From positions 1 through 41,850 of the forward strand of contig JALWNT010000081.1 in the NCBI GenBank assembly GCA_027080995.1: a DNA stretch of 41,850 bases. Direction: 5' to 3'. Numbering within the stretch: the stretch's first letter is position 1; every line of letters begins with the position of its first letter. The DNA comes from Campylobacteraceae bacterium (GTDB lineage Bacteria > Campylobacterota > Campylobacteria > Campylobacterales > Sulfurovaceae). Of this stretch, positions 1-8,202 are shown one piece after another. A program made the translations under genes and the position numbers. The notes beneath the pieces are model-generated. The model searched no databases. It worked only from the letters and a program-made list of their open reading frames with translations, and was not told where the DNA came from.

Positions 1-19
1 CGGTGTGTTTCTCTCTCTC

Positions 20-134
20 GGTGGTGCTGCTAGCGGGAGGGTCACACCCGGCCCCATTCCGAACCCGGAAGTTAAGCCTCCCAGCGCCGATGATACTGCG
101 CCCTACGGGCGTGGGAACGTAGGTCAGCGCCACC
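20..134 (+). rRNA. rrf: 5S ribosomal RNA
   Basis: The conserved 5S core is present (GAACCCGGAAGTTAAGCCTC around 61-80, followed by the GCCGATGATACTGC segment). The two ends pair as the terminal helix: GGTGGTGCTG at 20-29 with CAGCGCCACC at 125-134, using one G-U pair. This is presumably the 3' end of an rRNA operon whose 16S and 23S genes lie left of the window. The exact ends are inferred from the helix. Confidence 0.95.
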
Positions 135-135
135 C

Positions 136-158
136 TGAGAGATTCTCTCTTTATTTCT
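136..158 (+). terminator. possible terminator after the 5S rRNA
   Basis: A short stem, GAGAG paired with CTCTC across a three-base ATT loop, lies directly after the 5S gene and is followed by a T-rich stretch. The stem is weak, so this is tentative. The rest of 159-243 is AT-rich with no gene visible. Confidence 0.4.
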
Positions 159-243
159 TATTCTCCCAATTCTTTTTTTATTCCCTATTCGCTCTTTACT
201 CAAATCGCTTTACTATACCCCATACCCTCTTTATGGTCTCCAG

Positions 244-262
244 TTTCTCATTACTCATTTAG
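244..262. repeat. TTTCTCA heptamer repeat overlapping the modC stop
   Basis: There are two consecutive heptamers, TTTCTCA and TTACTCA, followed by a partial third. The modC stop codon and its last two codons (Asn-Glu) fall inside this repeat. The same heptamer recurs at 21632-21661 upstream of suhB. Confidence 0.6.
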
Positions 263-1303
263 CAAAATCACATCTTTTGATGAAATGGCGACATATACTT
301 TTTTCTTTTGTTCCAGTGGACTATACCCGTGTAGCTGAAGTTCAAGAGTTCCTGTTCCTTGAACCGGCGTGAAAATACCCAGAGTGCTACTTCCCATAGG
401 CAGGGTTTCGATTTCACCTTCGATTCTGTTATTGTCGTCTTCTCTCTCACTGATCTGGATTGATTCGGGGCGAATAGCGAGTAATTGTTTGTCCCCCGGC
501 TGATGGGGTGGATGGTCCGCCTGGAGTGTGATTGCAAGCTCTGGAACATCGAAAAGGAATTTATCAACCTTCTTGCCGATATAATTGGCTGTAAATATGT
601 TTCGAATACCGAGATAGCGAGCGATTTTTTCGCTTTTGGGATGAAAAAAGATCTCTTCACGTTTTCCGCTTTGACGGATTTTCCCATCGATGAGGATCGA
701 AATATTGTCCGAGAGATAGAAAGCTTCGGCCAGATCGTGGGTAATAAGCAGCATCGTTGTCTCGAACTCCTGGCGGATACGAAGGACGAGGTTCCATAGT
801 TCGCGCCTTAGATGGCTGTCTAATGCACTGAAAGGTTCGTCGAGAAGAAGGAGATTCGGTTGGGGAGCCAGGGCACGGACCAAAGCGACGCGTTGGCGTT
901 CCCCTCCGCTGAGTGTTGCGGGCATACGATGCAGGAGCGGACGGATCTGTACCGTATCGATCAAATCCTGAAGGTGTCTCTCCGTTTCTGCGGATTCCAG
1001 CTTCCTGGCTTTGATACCGTACCGTAGATTCTTTTCGACGTCCAAGTGCGGAAAGAGCGCCAAGTTTTGCGGTAGATAGCCGAAAGCTCTGCTTTCGACA
1101 CTCCATCGGTCGATGATACGCTCCTCAAGATACAGATGGCCGCTGTCCGGTTTTTTGAGGCCGAGGATCGTAGAAACCAACGTACTTTTTCCAGAACCCG
1201 AAGGGCCGAGGAGGGCGTGACACTCCCCCTTTTTTATTTCAAGGTCGATCGCTTTAAGCTGAAAATCATCGAGTTGAAGCGAGAGGTTTTCAATCCGCAG
1301 CAT
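251..1303 (-). CDS. modC: molybdate/tungstate ABC transporter ATP-binding protein
   Basis: This is the ATPase subunit of a ModABC-type oxyanion importer, on the cytoplasmic face of the inner membrane. Counting from the chosen start, Walker A (GPSGSGKST) is at about residues 33-41, the LSGGE signature at about 132-136 and Walker B (LLLLDE) at about 152-157. The C-terminal 70 or so residues fit the TOBE/MOP-type oxyanion-binding domain of ModC proteins, though that part is weakly conserved. The start is the ATG at 1303, whose A overlaps the modB stop codon (TGATG), giving 350 aa. An in-frame ATG eight codons upstream is possible but would lie inside modB. Supplied oxyanion would feed molybdenum-cofactor enzymes; moaC lies elsewhere in the window. 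Molybdate versus tungstate cannot be decided from sequence alone. Confidence 0.9.
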   Translation of the reverse strand: MLRIENLSLQLDDFQLKAIDLEIKKGECHALLGPSGSGKSTLVSTILGLKKPDSGHLYLEERIIDRWSVESRAFGYLPQNLALFPHLDVEKNLRYGIKARKLESAETERHLQDLIDTVQIRPLLHRMPATLSGGERQRVALVRALAPQPNLLLLDEPFSALDSHLRRELWNLVLRIRQEFETTMLLITHDLAEAFYLSDNISILIDGKIRQSGKREEIFFHPKSEKIARYLGIRNIFTANYIGKKVDKFLFDVPELAITLQADHPPHQPGDKQLLAIRPESIQISEREDDNNRIEGEIETLPMGSSTLGIFTPVQGTGTLELQLHGYSPLEQKKKVYVAISSKDVILLNE

Positions 1304-2073
1304 CAGCGACTCCGTTCGAGCAGCCACCGGGTGGCAAAGAGAGCGGAGAGCCCGATGGCTACGAGGATCAGAATCAAAGCGACGGTCCCTTTGATGTCGG
1401 CGGTCTCCAGATGCATATAGATGGCGATGGGGAGTGTCTCTGTGCGCATGGCCATCGTTCCGGCGACGGTGATGGTGGCTCCGAACTCTCCGAGGGCTTT
1501 GGCCCAGCTCAGAATCGTCGCCGCGATGATTCCTCGGCGTGCCAGAGGAAGGCTGACCGTAAGAAAACTGTGCCAGGGAGTGGCTCCCAGCGTTCGCGCG
1601 GTAGTTTCCAGTTCGTGGGGCACTTCGTCAAAAGCACTTTTGACGAAACGGACCGTTACACCTGTGATGGTGACGAACTGGGCCAGGACGATGCCGGCGA
1701 AGCTGAAAATAAAGGTGACGAGATGCTCCTGAATCCAGTCCCCCAACGGGTTGTTGAAAAAAATGAGAATCACCGCCCCCAGGGCGGCGGGCGAGACGAT
1801 CATCGGAAATTCGAGAAAGGTGTCGATAATCTGTCGTCCCCTGAAGTGGAAGCGTGAAAGCGCGTAGCCGGCCGGCAGAGCGATAAGCAGAGCCAGTACC
1901 GTCGCGAAAGTGGCGGCGATGAGGCTGAGGCGGATCGAAAAGAGAGTTCTTGCGGAGCTTAGCGACTCCCACAGAGTCTTTCCGTCGAAAAAGTAGAGGA
2001 TGGATAGGATCAATCCGCCATACAGCAGAAGAACGAAAAGGGCTGCGAAAATCGTCATTCTGCGAAAACTCAT
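1303..2073 (-). CDS. modB: molybdate/tungstate ABC transporter permease
   Basis: This is the membrane subunit of the ModABC importer. The protein is strongly hydrophobic, with about five or six predicted membrane segments. It carries the EAA-type cytoplasmic loop of binding-protein-dependent permeases (around ELETTARTLGATPWHSFLTV) through which it contacts the ATPase. The start is taken as the ATG at 2073, which overlaps the modA stop as ATGA and gives 256 aa, normal for ModB. An upstream ATG at 2085 is in frame but lies deeper within modA. It is translationally coupled to modA upstream and modC downstream. Confidence 0.9.
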   Translation of the reverse strand: MSFRRMTIFAALFVLLLYGGLILSILYFFDGKTLWESLSSARTLFSIRLSLIAATFATVLALLIALPAGYALSRFHFRGRQIIDTFLEFPMIVSPAALGAVILIFFNNPLGDWIQEHLVTFIFSFAGIVLAQFVTITGVTVRFVKSAFDEVPHELETTARTLGATPWHSFLTVSLPLARRGIIAATILSWAKALGEFGATITVAGTMAMRTETLPIAIYMHLETADIKGTVALILILVAIGLSALFATRWLLERSR

Positions 2074-2909
2074 CGAGGCAGCCACTCCCTGGGAACTTTG
2101 TAGACGCCACCGACGGGTTTTTTCTCCCCGACGTAGGCGAAGGCTTGCTCGGGAGTGGCTAAATAGTGATATTTGGCGAAGATCGCTTTGCCTTCGGGAG
2201 AGAGGAGAAAGGCGATGAATTTCCGGGCAAGATCAGGGTGTCGGCTGTAGATCGAGACGGCGATGGGAATGTAGCCGATACGGGCGATCTCTTCGGCTTT
2301 GAGAGGAACGGTTTGGATCCGATCGGGATTCCACTTTTCGAAGACGCGCCAGCCGAGAACGGCATCCGCTTGATTGAGGCTGATGGCGTTGGCGGTTTTG
2401 GAGCAGGAGGAGGTGTAGTTGACGAGGTTTTTGCGAAATTGCTCTTTCTCTTTCGGGGTAAAGTTTTTTTCGAGGATCTCTACGGCGTAATCTCCGACAC
2501 AGACCCCTTCGGGGTTGGCGATGGCCACTTTGACCCCCGGGCGTGTCAAGTCTCTCAGGGTATGGATATTCTTGGGATTTCCTTTGCGGACATTGATGGC
2601 AGGGACGAGATAGACGATGATCTTCTCCGTTTTGGGATCGACGAGTTTTTCCCTTTTGGCTTTTTCCATATAGTCGGAAGATCCGGGGAAGTAGAGATCC
2701 CCCCGATGTGTCAGTTTCATCTGTGAAAGGACGTATCCCGAACCTCCGAAAATCAGATCGACGTGGATCCCTGTCTTTTTCTCAAAAGCTTTGGCTGCCT
2801 CTTCGGTTGGAGGTTGACTGGCGGATCCTGCGAAGACAAGCAAGGAAGGTTTGTCTCCCCAGACAATGGAAGTAAAGAGAACAAAAAGAGTGACAACCCA
2901 TCGTTTCAC
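2070..2909 (-). CDS. modA: molybdate/tungstate substrate-binding protein
   Basis: This is the periplasmic binding protein of the importer (279 aa). It has an N-terminal signal peptide of about 18 residues (MKRWVVTLFVLFTSIVWG). The fold signature of type II oxyanion-binding proteins follows: LLVFAGSASQPPTEEAAKAF near the mature N terminus, FGGSGYVLSQM, and GDLYFPGSSDYMEKA. Two cysteines, in the GVCVGDYA and SSCSKTA segments, could form a disulfide; that is inference. It is the first gene of the minus-strand modABC operon. The divergent space to the right (2910-3043) should hold its promoter, but no clear ModE-type operator was recognised. Membership of the ModA/WtpA group is clear; the exact oxyanion is not. 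Confidence 0.88.
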   Translation of the reverse strand: MKRWVVTLFVLFTSIVWGDKPSLLVFAGSASQPPTEEAAKAFEKKTGIHVDLIFGGSGYVLSQMKLTHRGDLYFPGSSDYMEKAKREKLVDPKTEKIIVYLVPAINVRKGNPKNIHTLRDLTRPGVKVAIANPEGVCVGDYAVEILEKNFTPKEKEQFRKNLVNYTSSCSKTANAISLNQADAVLGWRVFEKWNPDRIQTVPLKAEEIARIGYIPIAVSIYSRHPDLARKFIAFLLSPEGKAIFAKYHYLATPEQAFAYVGEKKPVGGVYKVPREWLPR

Positions 2910-3013
2910 GAAACCGATCCTTTTTGGATGATGTATTTGCTTGTTGCGGTACTAACGATAGTGTACAACCGAATGGCTAACAATGGGATAGAAATCCGCT
3001 AATCTACTCGTGA

Positions 3014-3019
3014 TACAAT
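3014..3019 (+). promoter_or_regulatory. -10-like box upstream of the 3044 gene
   Basis: TACAAT lies 24 bp before the ATG at 3044, with a GAGG ribosome-binding site between them. No clear -35 box is seen. The rest of the 2910-3043 divergent gap has no other recognisable site. Confidence 0.4.
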
Positions 3020-3043
3020 AAATGTACTTTATGAGGAGTCTGT

Positions 3044-3295
3044 ATGCAGAGATGGATTATCGAAAAAGTCAGTTACCTCCCCAGAAAAACACGGGATAAA
3101 TTTTTCGAGCGTCTGCGGGAGCGGGCGATATTGCGCACCCGGGCACGGCTGGTGGAGAGCGGGGTGGATATCAGGAACCTGAGCGATGAGGAGCTGGAAG
3201 TGATCATCGCCGACGAGGAGGACAAACTCATCGGTGAATACAAGAGCAGGGGATTGATCGCTTTGCTGGCGTTGCTGGGAATCAGTTGGTTCTAG
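3044..3295 (+). CDS. small hypothetical protein, 83 aa
   Basis: The product is not recognised. It is a charged, probably helical protein (basic N-terminal half, acidic region NLSDEELEVIIADEEDKLIGE) ending in a short hydrophobic tail (GLIALLALLGISWF) that could anchor it in the membrane. The ATG is preceded by ATGAGGAG at a good distance. The next gene begins three bases after the stop, so the two are very likely co-transcribed and may work together at the membrane. No function is proposed. Confidence 0.7.
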   Translation: MQRWIIEKVSYLPRKTRDKFFERLRERAILRTRARLVESGVDIRNLSDEELEVIIADEEDKLIGEYKSRGLIALLALLGISWF

Positions 3296-3298
3296 GCG

Positions 3299-3727
3299 AT
3301 GTATCACTATCTGAAATGGGCGGCTCTTTCGCTTTTCTTTCGCCGTAATCTTCGCTATCTTCTTTTGATGCTTGTCTCGATGATCGGGATCTATGCGGCC
3401 GATGGAATCTATCACGATCTGGTCGATTATGCTATAGCTACGGGTCGCAAGGGGTTGATCCTCTATTTTCTGGCGGGGAAATGGGTGCTTGTCATTCTTT
3501 TGTCAATCCTCTTTGTCTACTCTGTTATGCATCTTGGCTTTGGCAAAGAGAGCGTCGTCGCAAAAAAAGAGAAGAAAAAGAGAGGAGAGAAAGTTGATGA
3601 CAAGAAAGCGAAGGCTCAAAAGGAGCTTGTGATGCAGCGTCTGGAGAAGTTCAAAAGCAAAGGGCGGCTGAAGCGTCGCAGTGATCTGGTTCTCGAGCGT
3701 TTGGAGCAAGAGAGGAAAAAGAGGTAG
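3299..3727 (+). CDS. hypothetical membrane protein with basic coiled-coil tail
   Basis: The product is not recognised. Two hydrophobic segments are visible, at about residues 17-34 (RYLLLMLVSMIGIYAADGIY) and 53-78 (LYFLAGKWVLVILLSILFVY). A very lysine/arginine-rich tail from about residue 83 to 142 follows, probably helical and cytoplasmic. The gene starts three bases after the preceding small gene and ends six bases before the convergent PAP2 gene. The tail could bind nucleic acid or acidic lipid; this is only a guess from charge. Confidence 0.7.
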   Translation: MYHYLKWAALSLFFRRNLRYLLLMLVSMIGIYAADGIYHDLVDYAIATGRKGLILYFLAGKWVLVILLSILFVYSVMHLGFGKESVVAKKEKKKRGEKVDDKKAKAQKELVMQRLEKFKSKGRLKRRSDLVLERLEQERKKR

Positions 3728-3733
3728 AAAACT

Positions 3734-4348
3734 CTACTCCTCCGACATCCCGGTGGCCGGAGTCCCGAAAAGCAGAACGATACCCGCAGCGACGAAGGCC
3801 CCCAGCCCCCAGCCGGCGAGCACGTCGCTACACCAGTGGGCGTTGAGCCAGATGCGGCTGAGCCCGATGGCCAGGGGCCAGAGCAGAAGCCAGGCGGCCT
3901 TGGCTCCCCAGCGCCCAAAGAGGAGCCAAAAGAGCAGAATCCCCAACGCCATCGACGTGGAGGCGTGCCAGGAGGGGAAAGAGGGGCTGTGGATCTCCAC
4001 CAGGCGATCCATCGGTCGGGGCCTTTGTACCAGGGATTTGATCAAGGAGGTGGCCAGGGCGGTTCCCCAGAGCCCTCCGAGAAAAACGAGGATGGAGCGC
4101 CAGGCTTTTTGGGCAGCCAAGGTGGCGGCGACGATCAGAGTGATGACAAGCAGCGCCGGCGGGGAGTTGAGATATGTCAGAAAGATGACAACAGTGTTGA
4201 CAAGAGCTTGATGGTACTGCTTGACAAACTCCGAGACCTGGGAGTCGAGAGCCTGTGCCTGGCCTCCCCATAGAAGGAAGGAAACGACTGCAAATATCAC
4301 TGCTCCCCCTATCATCAGATAGGCGAATGTTCTTTTTGGGATTTTCAT
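3734..4348 (-). CDS. PAP2-family membrane phosphatase
   Basis: This is a membrane-bound acid phosphatase of the PAP2 superfamily, which usually acts on lipid or undecaprenyl phosphates facing the periplasm. The family motifs are KSLVQRPRP at about residues 104-112, SFPSWHAST at about 123-131, and SRIWLNAHWCSDVLAGW at about 164-180, with conserved His, Arg and Asp residues. Hydrophobic segments alternate with them as expected. The ATG at 4348 gives 204 aa; the same frame is open much further upstream, but that part lies antisense within the ABC-2 permease gene. The start has no clear Shine-Dalgarno sequence. It lies only 14 bp after the permease gene on the same strand, so it is probably the last gene of that export operon. 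The substrate is unknown. Confidence 0.88.
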   Translation of the reverse strand: MKIPKRTFAYLMIGGAVIFAVVSFLLWGGQAQALDSQVSEFVKQYHQALVNTVVIFLTYLNSPPALLVITLIVAATLAAQKAWRSILVFLGGLWGTALATSLIKSLVQRPRPMDRLVEIHSPSFPSWHASTSMALGILLFWLLFGRWGAKAAWLLLWPLAIGLSRIWLNAHWCSDVLAGWGLGAFVAAGIVLLFGTPATGMSEE

Positions 4349-4362
4349 AAAGGAAGTATACT

Positions 4363-5445
4363 CTAGAAGAGCCGCCCGATCCTGCGGAAGCCGTAGAGGT
4401 AGACCAGGGCGCCCAGCCCGATGACGCCGGCGAAATAGGGCCAAAGATCGCCCCAGGCGGTGCCGCGGAAGAAGATGCTTTCGCTCCCCTCGATGTAGTA
4501 ACGCAGGGGGGAGATCAGGGAGAGTTTCTGCAGCCAGGGGGCCATAGCGTGGATGGGGGTCCAGGCGCCGCTGAGGAAGATCAGGGGCATCATAATGAAG
4601 ATCGCCAGCTGGGCGACCTCCATCATACTGCGGGAGACCGCTGCGACGAAGAGGCCGATGCCGGCGCTGGTGAAAGCGTAAAAGAAGGAGAGCAGAAAAA
4701 AGGCCCAGATCGAGCCGTGGATCGGAACGTCGAATGCCCCAAAGAGGATCAGGCCCGTGGCGATGACGATGCCGAGGCTGAGGATGAGGACCTGAGAAAA
4801 GCTCTTGGCCAGGATGATGAGCCGGGGGTCGACGGGCATCAGCAGCATCATATCCCAGGTGCCGTTCTCTTTCTCCCGGACGAAGACGGCGGCGGTGAGG
4901 ATGACGCCCAGCAGGGTCATCATCGAGAGGAGCTCCGCCAGGGACATAAACCAAGAGGTAGTGGCGTTGGGGTTGAAGAGTTTGTGGATCTTCAGCCCCA
5001 CGGGGAAATGGATCTCGGAGAAATCCAGGAGAATGTGCTGCAGGTATTGCAGGGCCTGGAAGCTCTGGGCCGCGGCGGTGGCATCGAGGAGCACGTTGAG
5101 CCGGGCGTGGCCGCTGCGTTCATAGTCGCGGGAGAAATCGTTGTCGAAAAGCAGCCCTACCATAATTTCCCGGTTGCGCAGGGCCCGGTCGAGCTCTTTT
5201 TGGGAGAGGAAGCGGACGGGGGGCTTGAACTGCGGGGCGTGAAGACGCTCGAGGATTTTGAGACTGACGACTCCGCCGCTCTCATCCACGTAACCTACCG
5301 AGACGTTTTTGGCCTGGAGTTCGATCCCCTTGCCGGCGATGTAGATGTCCAGGGTGAAAGCGTAGAGGACCACGGCTACCAAACCCCAGGCGCGCAGGAA
5401 TCCGAGGATCTCTTTATTGACGAGGGAGAGGAAGGTTCGCATCAT
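4363..5445 (-). CDS. ABC-2 type export permease (YbhR-like)
   Basis: This is an ABC-2 membrane subunit of 360 aa. One N-terminal membrane segment (about 17-35) is followed by a large periplasmic domain to about residue 165, then a cluster of about five membrane segments (from MTLLGVILTAAVFV onward). The motif FVREKENGTWDMMLLMPV just after the first helix of this cluster is typical of the family. It starts with ATGA overlapping the stop of the preceding permease gene, so the pair is translationally coupled and probably forms the heterodimeric pore. With the double ATPase and the HlyD adaptor it makes a YbhGFSR-type exporter. Substrates of such systems are varied (drugs, cations); none can be named here. 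Confidence 0.88.
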   Translation of the reverse strand: MMRTFLSLVNKEILGFLRAWGLVAVVLYAFTLDIYIAGKGIELQAKNVSVGYVDESGGVVSLKILERLHAPQFKPPVRFLSQKELDRALRNREIMVGLLFDNDFSRDYERSGHARLNVLLDATAAAQSFQALQYLQHILLDFSEIHFPVGLKIHKLFNPNATTSWFMSLAELLSMMTLLGVILTAAVFVREKENGTWDMMLLMPVDPRLIILAKSFSQVLILSLGIVIATGLILFGAFDVPIHGSIWAFFLLSFFYAFTSAGIGLFVAAVSRSMMEVAQLAIFIMMPLIFLSGAWTPIHAMAPWLQKLSLISPLRYYIEGSESIFFRGTAWGDLWPYFAGVIGLGALVYLYGFRRIGRLF

Positions 5446-6575
5446 CGCAGCTCCTTTTTCATCAGGAAGGATCCCAGGAGGATGAGCCCTACGGCGTAGG
5501 CCAGGAGGATCGCCAGGTAGAGCTGGTTTTTGGGAGAGGCGAGCCCCTGGCCCACGAGGAAAGTGTCGTAGACGATGTGGTTGAAGTACATCACCGGATA
5601 GATGTGGGCTTCGATCACCGATTCGGCGGACATGGCGGAGATGGGCATGAGCATCCCCGAGTAGAGAAAGCCCGGGATGATGGTGATGATGATCGTCAGG
5701 ACCGTGGCGACGATCTGGGTGGAGGTGATGATGGAGACCAGCAATCCTACTCCCAGGCTGATGAGGACATAAATCTCGGAGGCGAACCAGTAGAGGGTGA
5801 AGCTCCCCCGGAAAGGGACCTCAAAAAGCCAGGTGGCCCAAAGAAAGAGAAGGAAAATGTTCACCGAGTGGAGCACGAAGGCGGGGAAGAGTTTGGCCAA
5901 AAGAAATTCACTCTTTTTGATGGGTGAAGAGTAAAAGTTGAAGATGGTTCCCTCCTCTTTCTCTTTGACGATGAGCAGGGCCGAGAGGATCGCCGGAGCC
6001 ACCAATAGGATCAGCCCGATGAGGCCGGGAACGATGGCGTTTTCGTCCCGCATCGCCTGATTGAAGAGGTTGCGGTTGTCGAGGGTGATCAGTTTGGCCT
6101 CTTTGGGGGGCATCAGGCGGCGGGCGGCGTCGAAGATCACCCCTTCGACGTAGTTGGCCATCGTCTCTCCCCGGATGGGAAAAGCGCCGTCGACGAAGAC
6201 GCCGATCTCGGTGCCCACCCCTTGGATCAGGCGTTTTTCGAAGCCTTCGGGGATGATGATGAGGATCTCGGTCTTGGCCTGTTTGATGCGGTGTAGGGCT
6301 TGCTGCTCGGTGATATTCATCACCCGGGTGTCGAAGTATTTGGAGTGTCGAAAGTGGCCGATGAGGTCCCGGGAGAGTCGGCTCTGGTCGTGATCGAGGA
6401 TCACGGTGCGGGCGTGAGTGACCTCCAGGCGGATCCCGTAGCCGAAGAGGATGACGATCATCGTGGGCAGCAGATAGACCAGAACGATCATCTTCGAGCG
6501 CAGCATCTCTTTGATCTCTTTGAGCATATAGGCGCGGACGACTCCCAGTTTCATCGCTTCGCTCCAATCATCCAT
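5442..6575 (-). CDS. ABC-2 type export permease (YbhS-like)
   Basis: This is the second ABC-2 membrane subunit (377 aa), with the same architecture as the following gene. An N-terminal helix (about 28-48) is followed by a periplasmic domain and a C-terminal block of helices beginning near LIGLILLVAPAILSALLIV. The block is followed by the coupling motif KEKEEGTIFNFYSSPIKKSE. Its start overlaps the end of the ATPase gene by eight bases and its stop overlaps the next permease by four. An internal ATG eight codons in (MKLGVV) is an alternative start. Confidence 0.88.
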   Translation of the reverse strand: MDDWSEAMKLGVVRAYMLKEIKEMLRSKMIVLVYLLPTMIVILFGYGIRLEVTHARTVILDHDQSRLSRDLIGHFRHSKYFDTRVMNITEQQALHRIKQAKTEILIIIPEGFEKRLIQGVGTEIGVFVDGAFPIRGETMANYVEGVIFDAARRLMPPKEAKLITLDNRNLFNQAMRDENAIVPGLIGLILLVAPAILSALLIVKEKEEGTIFNFYSSPIKKSEFLLAKLFPAFVLHSVNIFLLFLWATWLFEVPFRGSFTLYWFASEIYVLISLGVGLLVSIITSTQIVATVLTIIITIIPGFLYSGMLMPISAMSAESVIEAHIYPVMYFNHIVYDTFLVGQGLASPKNQLYLAILLAYAVGLILLGSFLMKKELR

Positions 6576-8199
6576 CTTCTTTATAAAATCGCAAAAAGAT
6601 CTCTTCGAAACTTTTGGCTTCGGGAAAGCGGCGGTGGAGATTCTCCACCGTATCGTCGGCGATCTTTTTGCCCTGTTTGAGCAGAACGACCCGGTCGCAG
6701 TACTCCGCTTCGCTCATATAGTGGGTCGTGATCAAAATGGCGATGCCCCAGCGCTCTTTGAGCTTTTGCAGGAGTTGCCAGAATTGGGCCCGGGCGATGG
6801 CGTCGACCCCGGAGGTGGGCTCGTCGAGGAAGAGGACGACCGGCTCGTGCAGGAGCGCCGCGGCGAGGGAGAAACGCTGATTGATCCCCAGCGGCAAGTC
6901 GCCGGGGAGGGCGTGCAGGTAGGGCGCAAAGCCCAGCTCTTCGGCGTAGCGGCGGATCCGCTCGCGGGCCCGGGCTTGGGGGATGCGGTGGATCGAGGCG
7001 AAGTAGCGGAGGTTCTCCAGGACCGTCATATCCTTGTAGAGGGCGAAGTGTTGGCTGACGTAGCCGATGCGGGCCTTGAGCTCCCGGCGGTCGGCGGCGC
7101 TGCGGATCGGCCGGCCCAGGAGGGTCAGCTCCCCCTCGTCGATGGGGTAGAGCCCCAGGAGCATTTTGATGAAGGTGGTCTTGCCCGCGCCGTTGGCCCC
7201 CAGCAGGCCCAGGATCTCCCCACCCGCCAGACGCATATCGATGTGGTCGTCGGCGATGAAATCCCCGAAACGTTTGGTCAACCCCCGGGCCTCCATCACC
7301 ACCGGGGGGATCGGCTCGGCGCTCTCTCTGGGACTTACTTCGATGGCGGGAGGGATCTTGCCCCGTCGGATCGCTTCGACGAAGAAGAGGGCTTCGAGGC
7401 CGGGCTCCTTTTTGGGAGCGGGAAGGGGCTCGAGGCTGTAGGTGGTATCGAGGGTGCGAATGCATCGGCTTTCGGGACAGTCGGTGGGTTCGTAGCAGTA
7501 GTCTCGGACGCTTCGGGTCAACTCTTCGGCGCGCCCCTGGGCGATGATGCGCCCCCCGTCGAAGAGCAGGAGGCGGTCCATCCGGGCGGCTTCTTGCATA
7601 TAGGCGGTGCTGATGAGGGCGGTGGTCCCCTCTTCGCGGCGGATCTGCTGCAGAATCTCCCAGAGCTCCAGGCGGCTGAGGGGGTCGACTCCGGTGGTGG
7701 GTTCGTCCAGCAGCAGGAGTTTGGGACGGTGCAGGAGGGTGCAGATCAAGGAGAGCTTTTGCATCATCCCCCCGCTGAGGTGCCCAGCGGCCCGGTCGGT
7801 GAAGCGCGCCAGGCCCGCCATCTCCAGCAGTTTTTGCCGATAGGCGCGAAAGGCGGCATCCTGCTTCAGGTTGCGGATCTCGGCGAAAAAGTCCAGATGC
7901 TCCGCGACGGTGAGGTTGCGGTAGAGTACCAGGCCGATCCCCTGGGGCATCAGGCCGATGGCGGGTTTGAGAGCTTCGGCCTGGCGCGGAGAGCGGAAGG
8001 TGCGATCCCGGAAGCGGATCATCCCCTCGAAACGGATCACTCCGGCGATGGCGTGCATCAGTGAGCTTTTGCCCGCTCCGTCGGCCCCGATGAAGCCCAG
8101 GATCTCTCCTTCACCCGCGCGCAAGGACGCGTCACGGATGCCGACGGTCTCTTTGTAGCGGACGGTGACGTTTTGGACGTCGAGGAGAGGAGCGCTCAT
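6568..8199 (-). CDS. double-domain ABC exporter ATPase (YbhF-like)
   Basis: This 543-aa protein contains two nucleotide-binding domains in tandem. The first has Walker A GADGAGKSS at about 38-46, signature LSGGMMQ and Walker B LLLLDEPTTGVDP. The second has Walker A GANGAGKTT at about 334-342 and Walker B VLFLDEPTSGVDA near 453, but a degenerate signature (LPLGINQR in place of LSGGQ). A linker of roughly 60 residues between them contains several cysteines (around RDYCYEPTDCPESRC). Fused NBDs with a weak second signature are, from memory, typical of YbhF-type ATPases. It energises the two downstream permeases. The gene follows the HlyD gene by three bases. Confidence 0.9.
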   Translation of the reverse strand: MSAPLLDVQNVTVRYKETVGIRDASLRAGEGEILGFIGADGAGKSSLMHAIAGVIRFEGMIRFRDRTFRSPRQAEALKPAIGLMPQGIGLVLYRNLTVAEHLDFFAEIRNLKQDAAFRAYRQKLLEMAGLARFTDRAAGHLSGGMMQKLSLICTLLHRPKLLLLDEPTTGVDPLSRLELWEILQQIRREEGTTALISTAYMQEAARMDRLLLFDGGRIIAQGRAEELTRSVRDYCYEPTDCPESRCIRTLDTTYSLEPLPAPKKEPGLEALFFVEAIRRGKIPPAIEVSPRESAEPIPPVVMEARGLTKRFGDFIADDHIDMRLAGGEILGLLGANGAGKTTFIKMLLGLYPIDEGELTLLGRPIRSAADRRELKARIGYVSQHFALYKDMTVLENLRYFASIHRIPQARARERIRRYAEELGFAPYLHALPGDLPLGINQRFSLAAALLHEPVVLFLDEPTSGVDAIARAQFWQLLQKLKERWGIAILITTHYMSEAEYCDRVVLLKQGKKIADDTVENLHRRFPEAKSFEEIFLRFYKEDG

Positions 8200-8202
8200 C
8201 GC

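Noticed and set aside
3734-4954. 406-codon version of the PAP2 gene
   Set aside because: The extra N-terminal part is Pro/Arg/His-rich shadow sequence over the ABC-2 permease; the PAP2 domain starts at the ATG at 4348.
6634-8064. 476-codon plus-strand frame antisense to the double ATPase
   Set aside because: Walker and signature motifs are all on the minus strand; the plus frame is a composition artefact.
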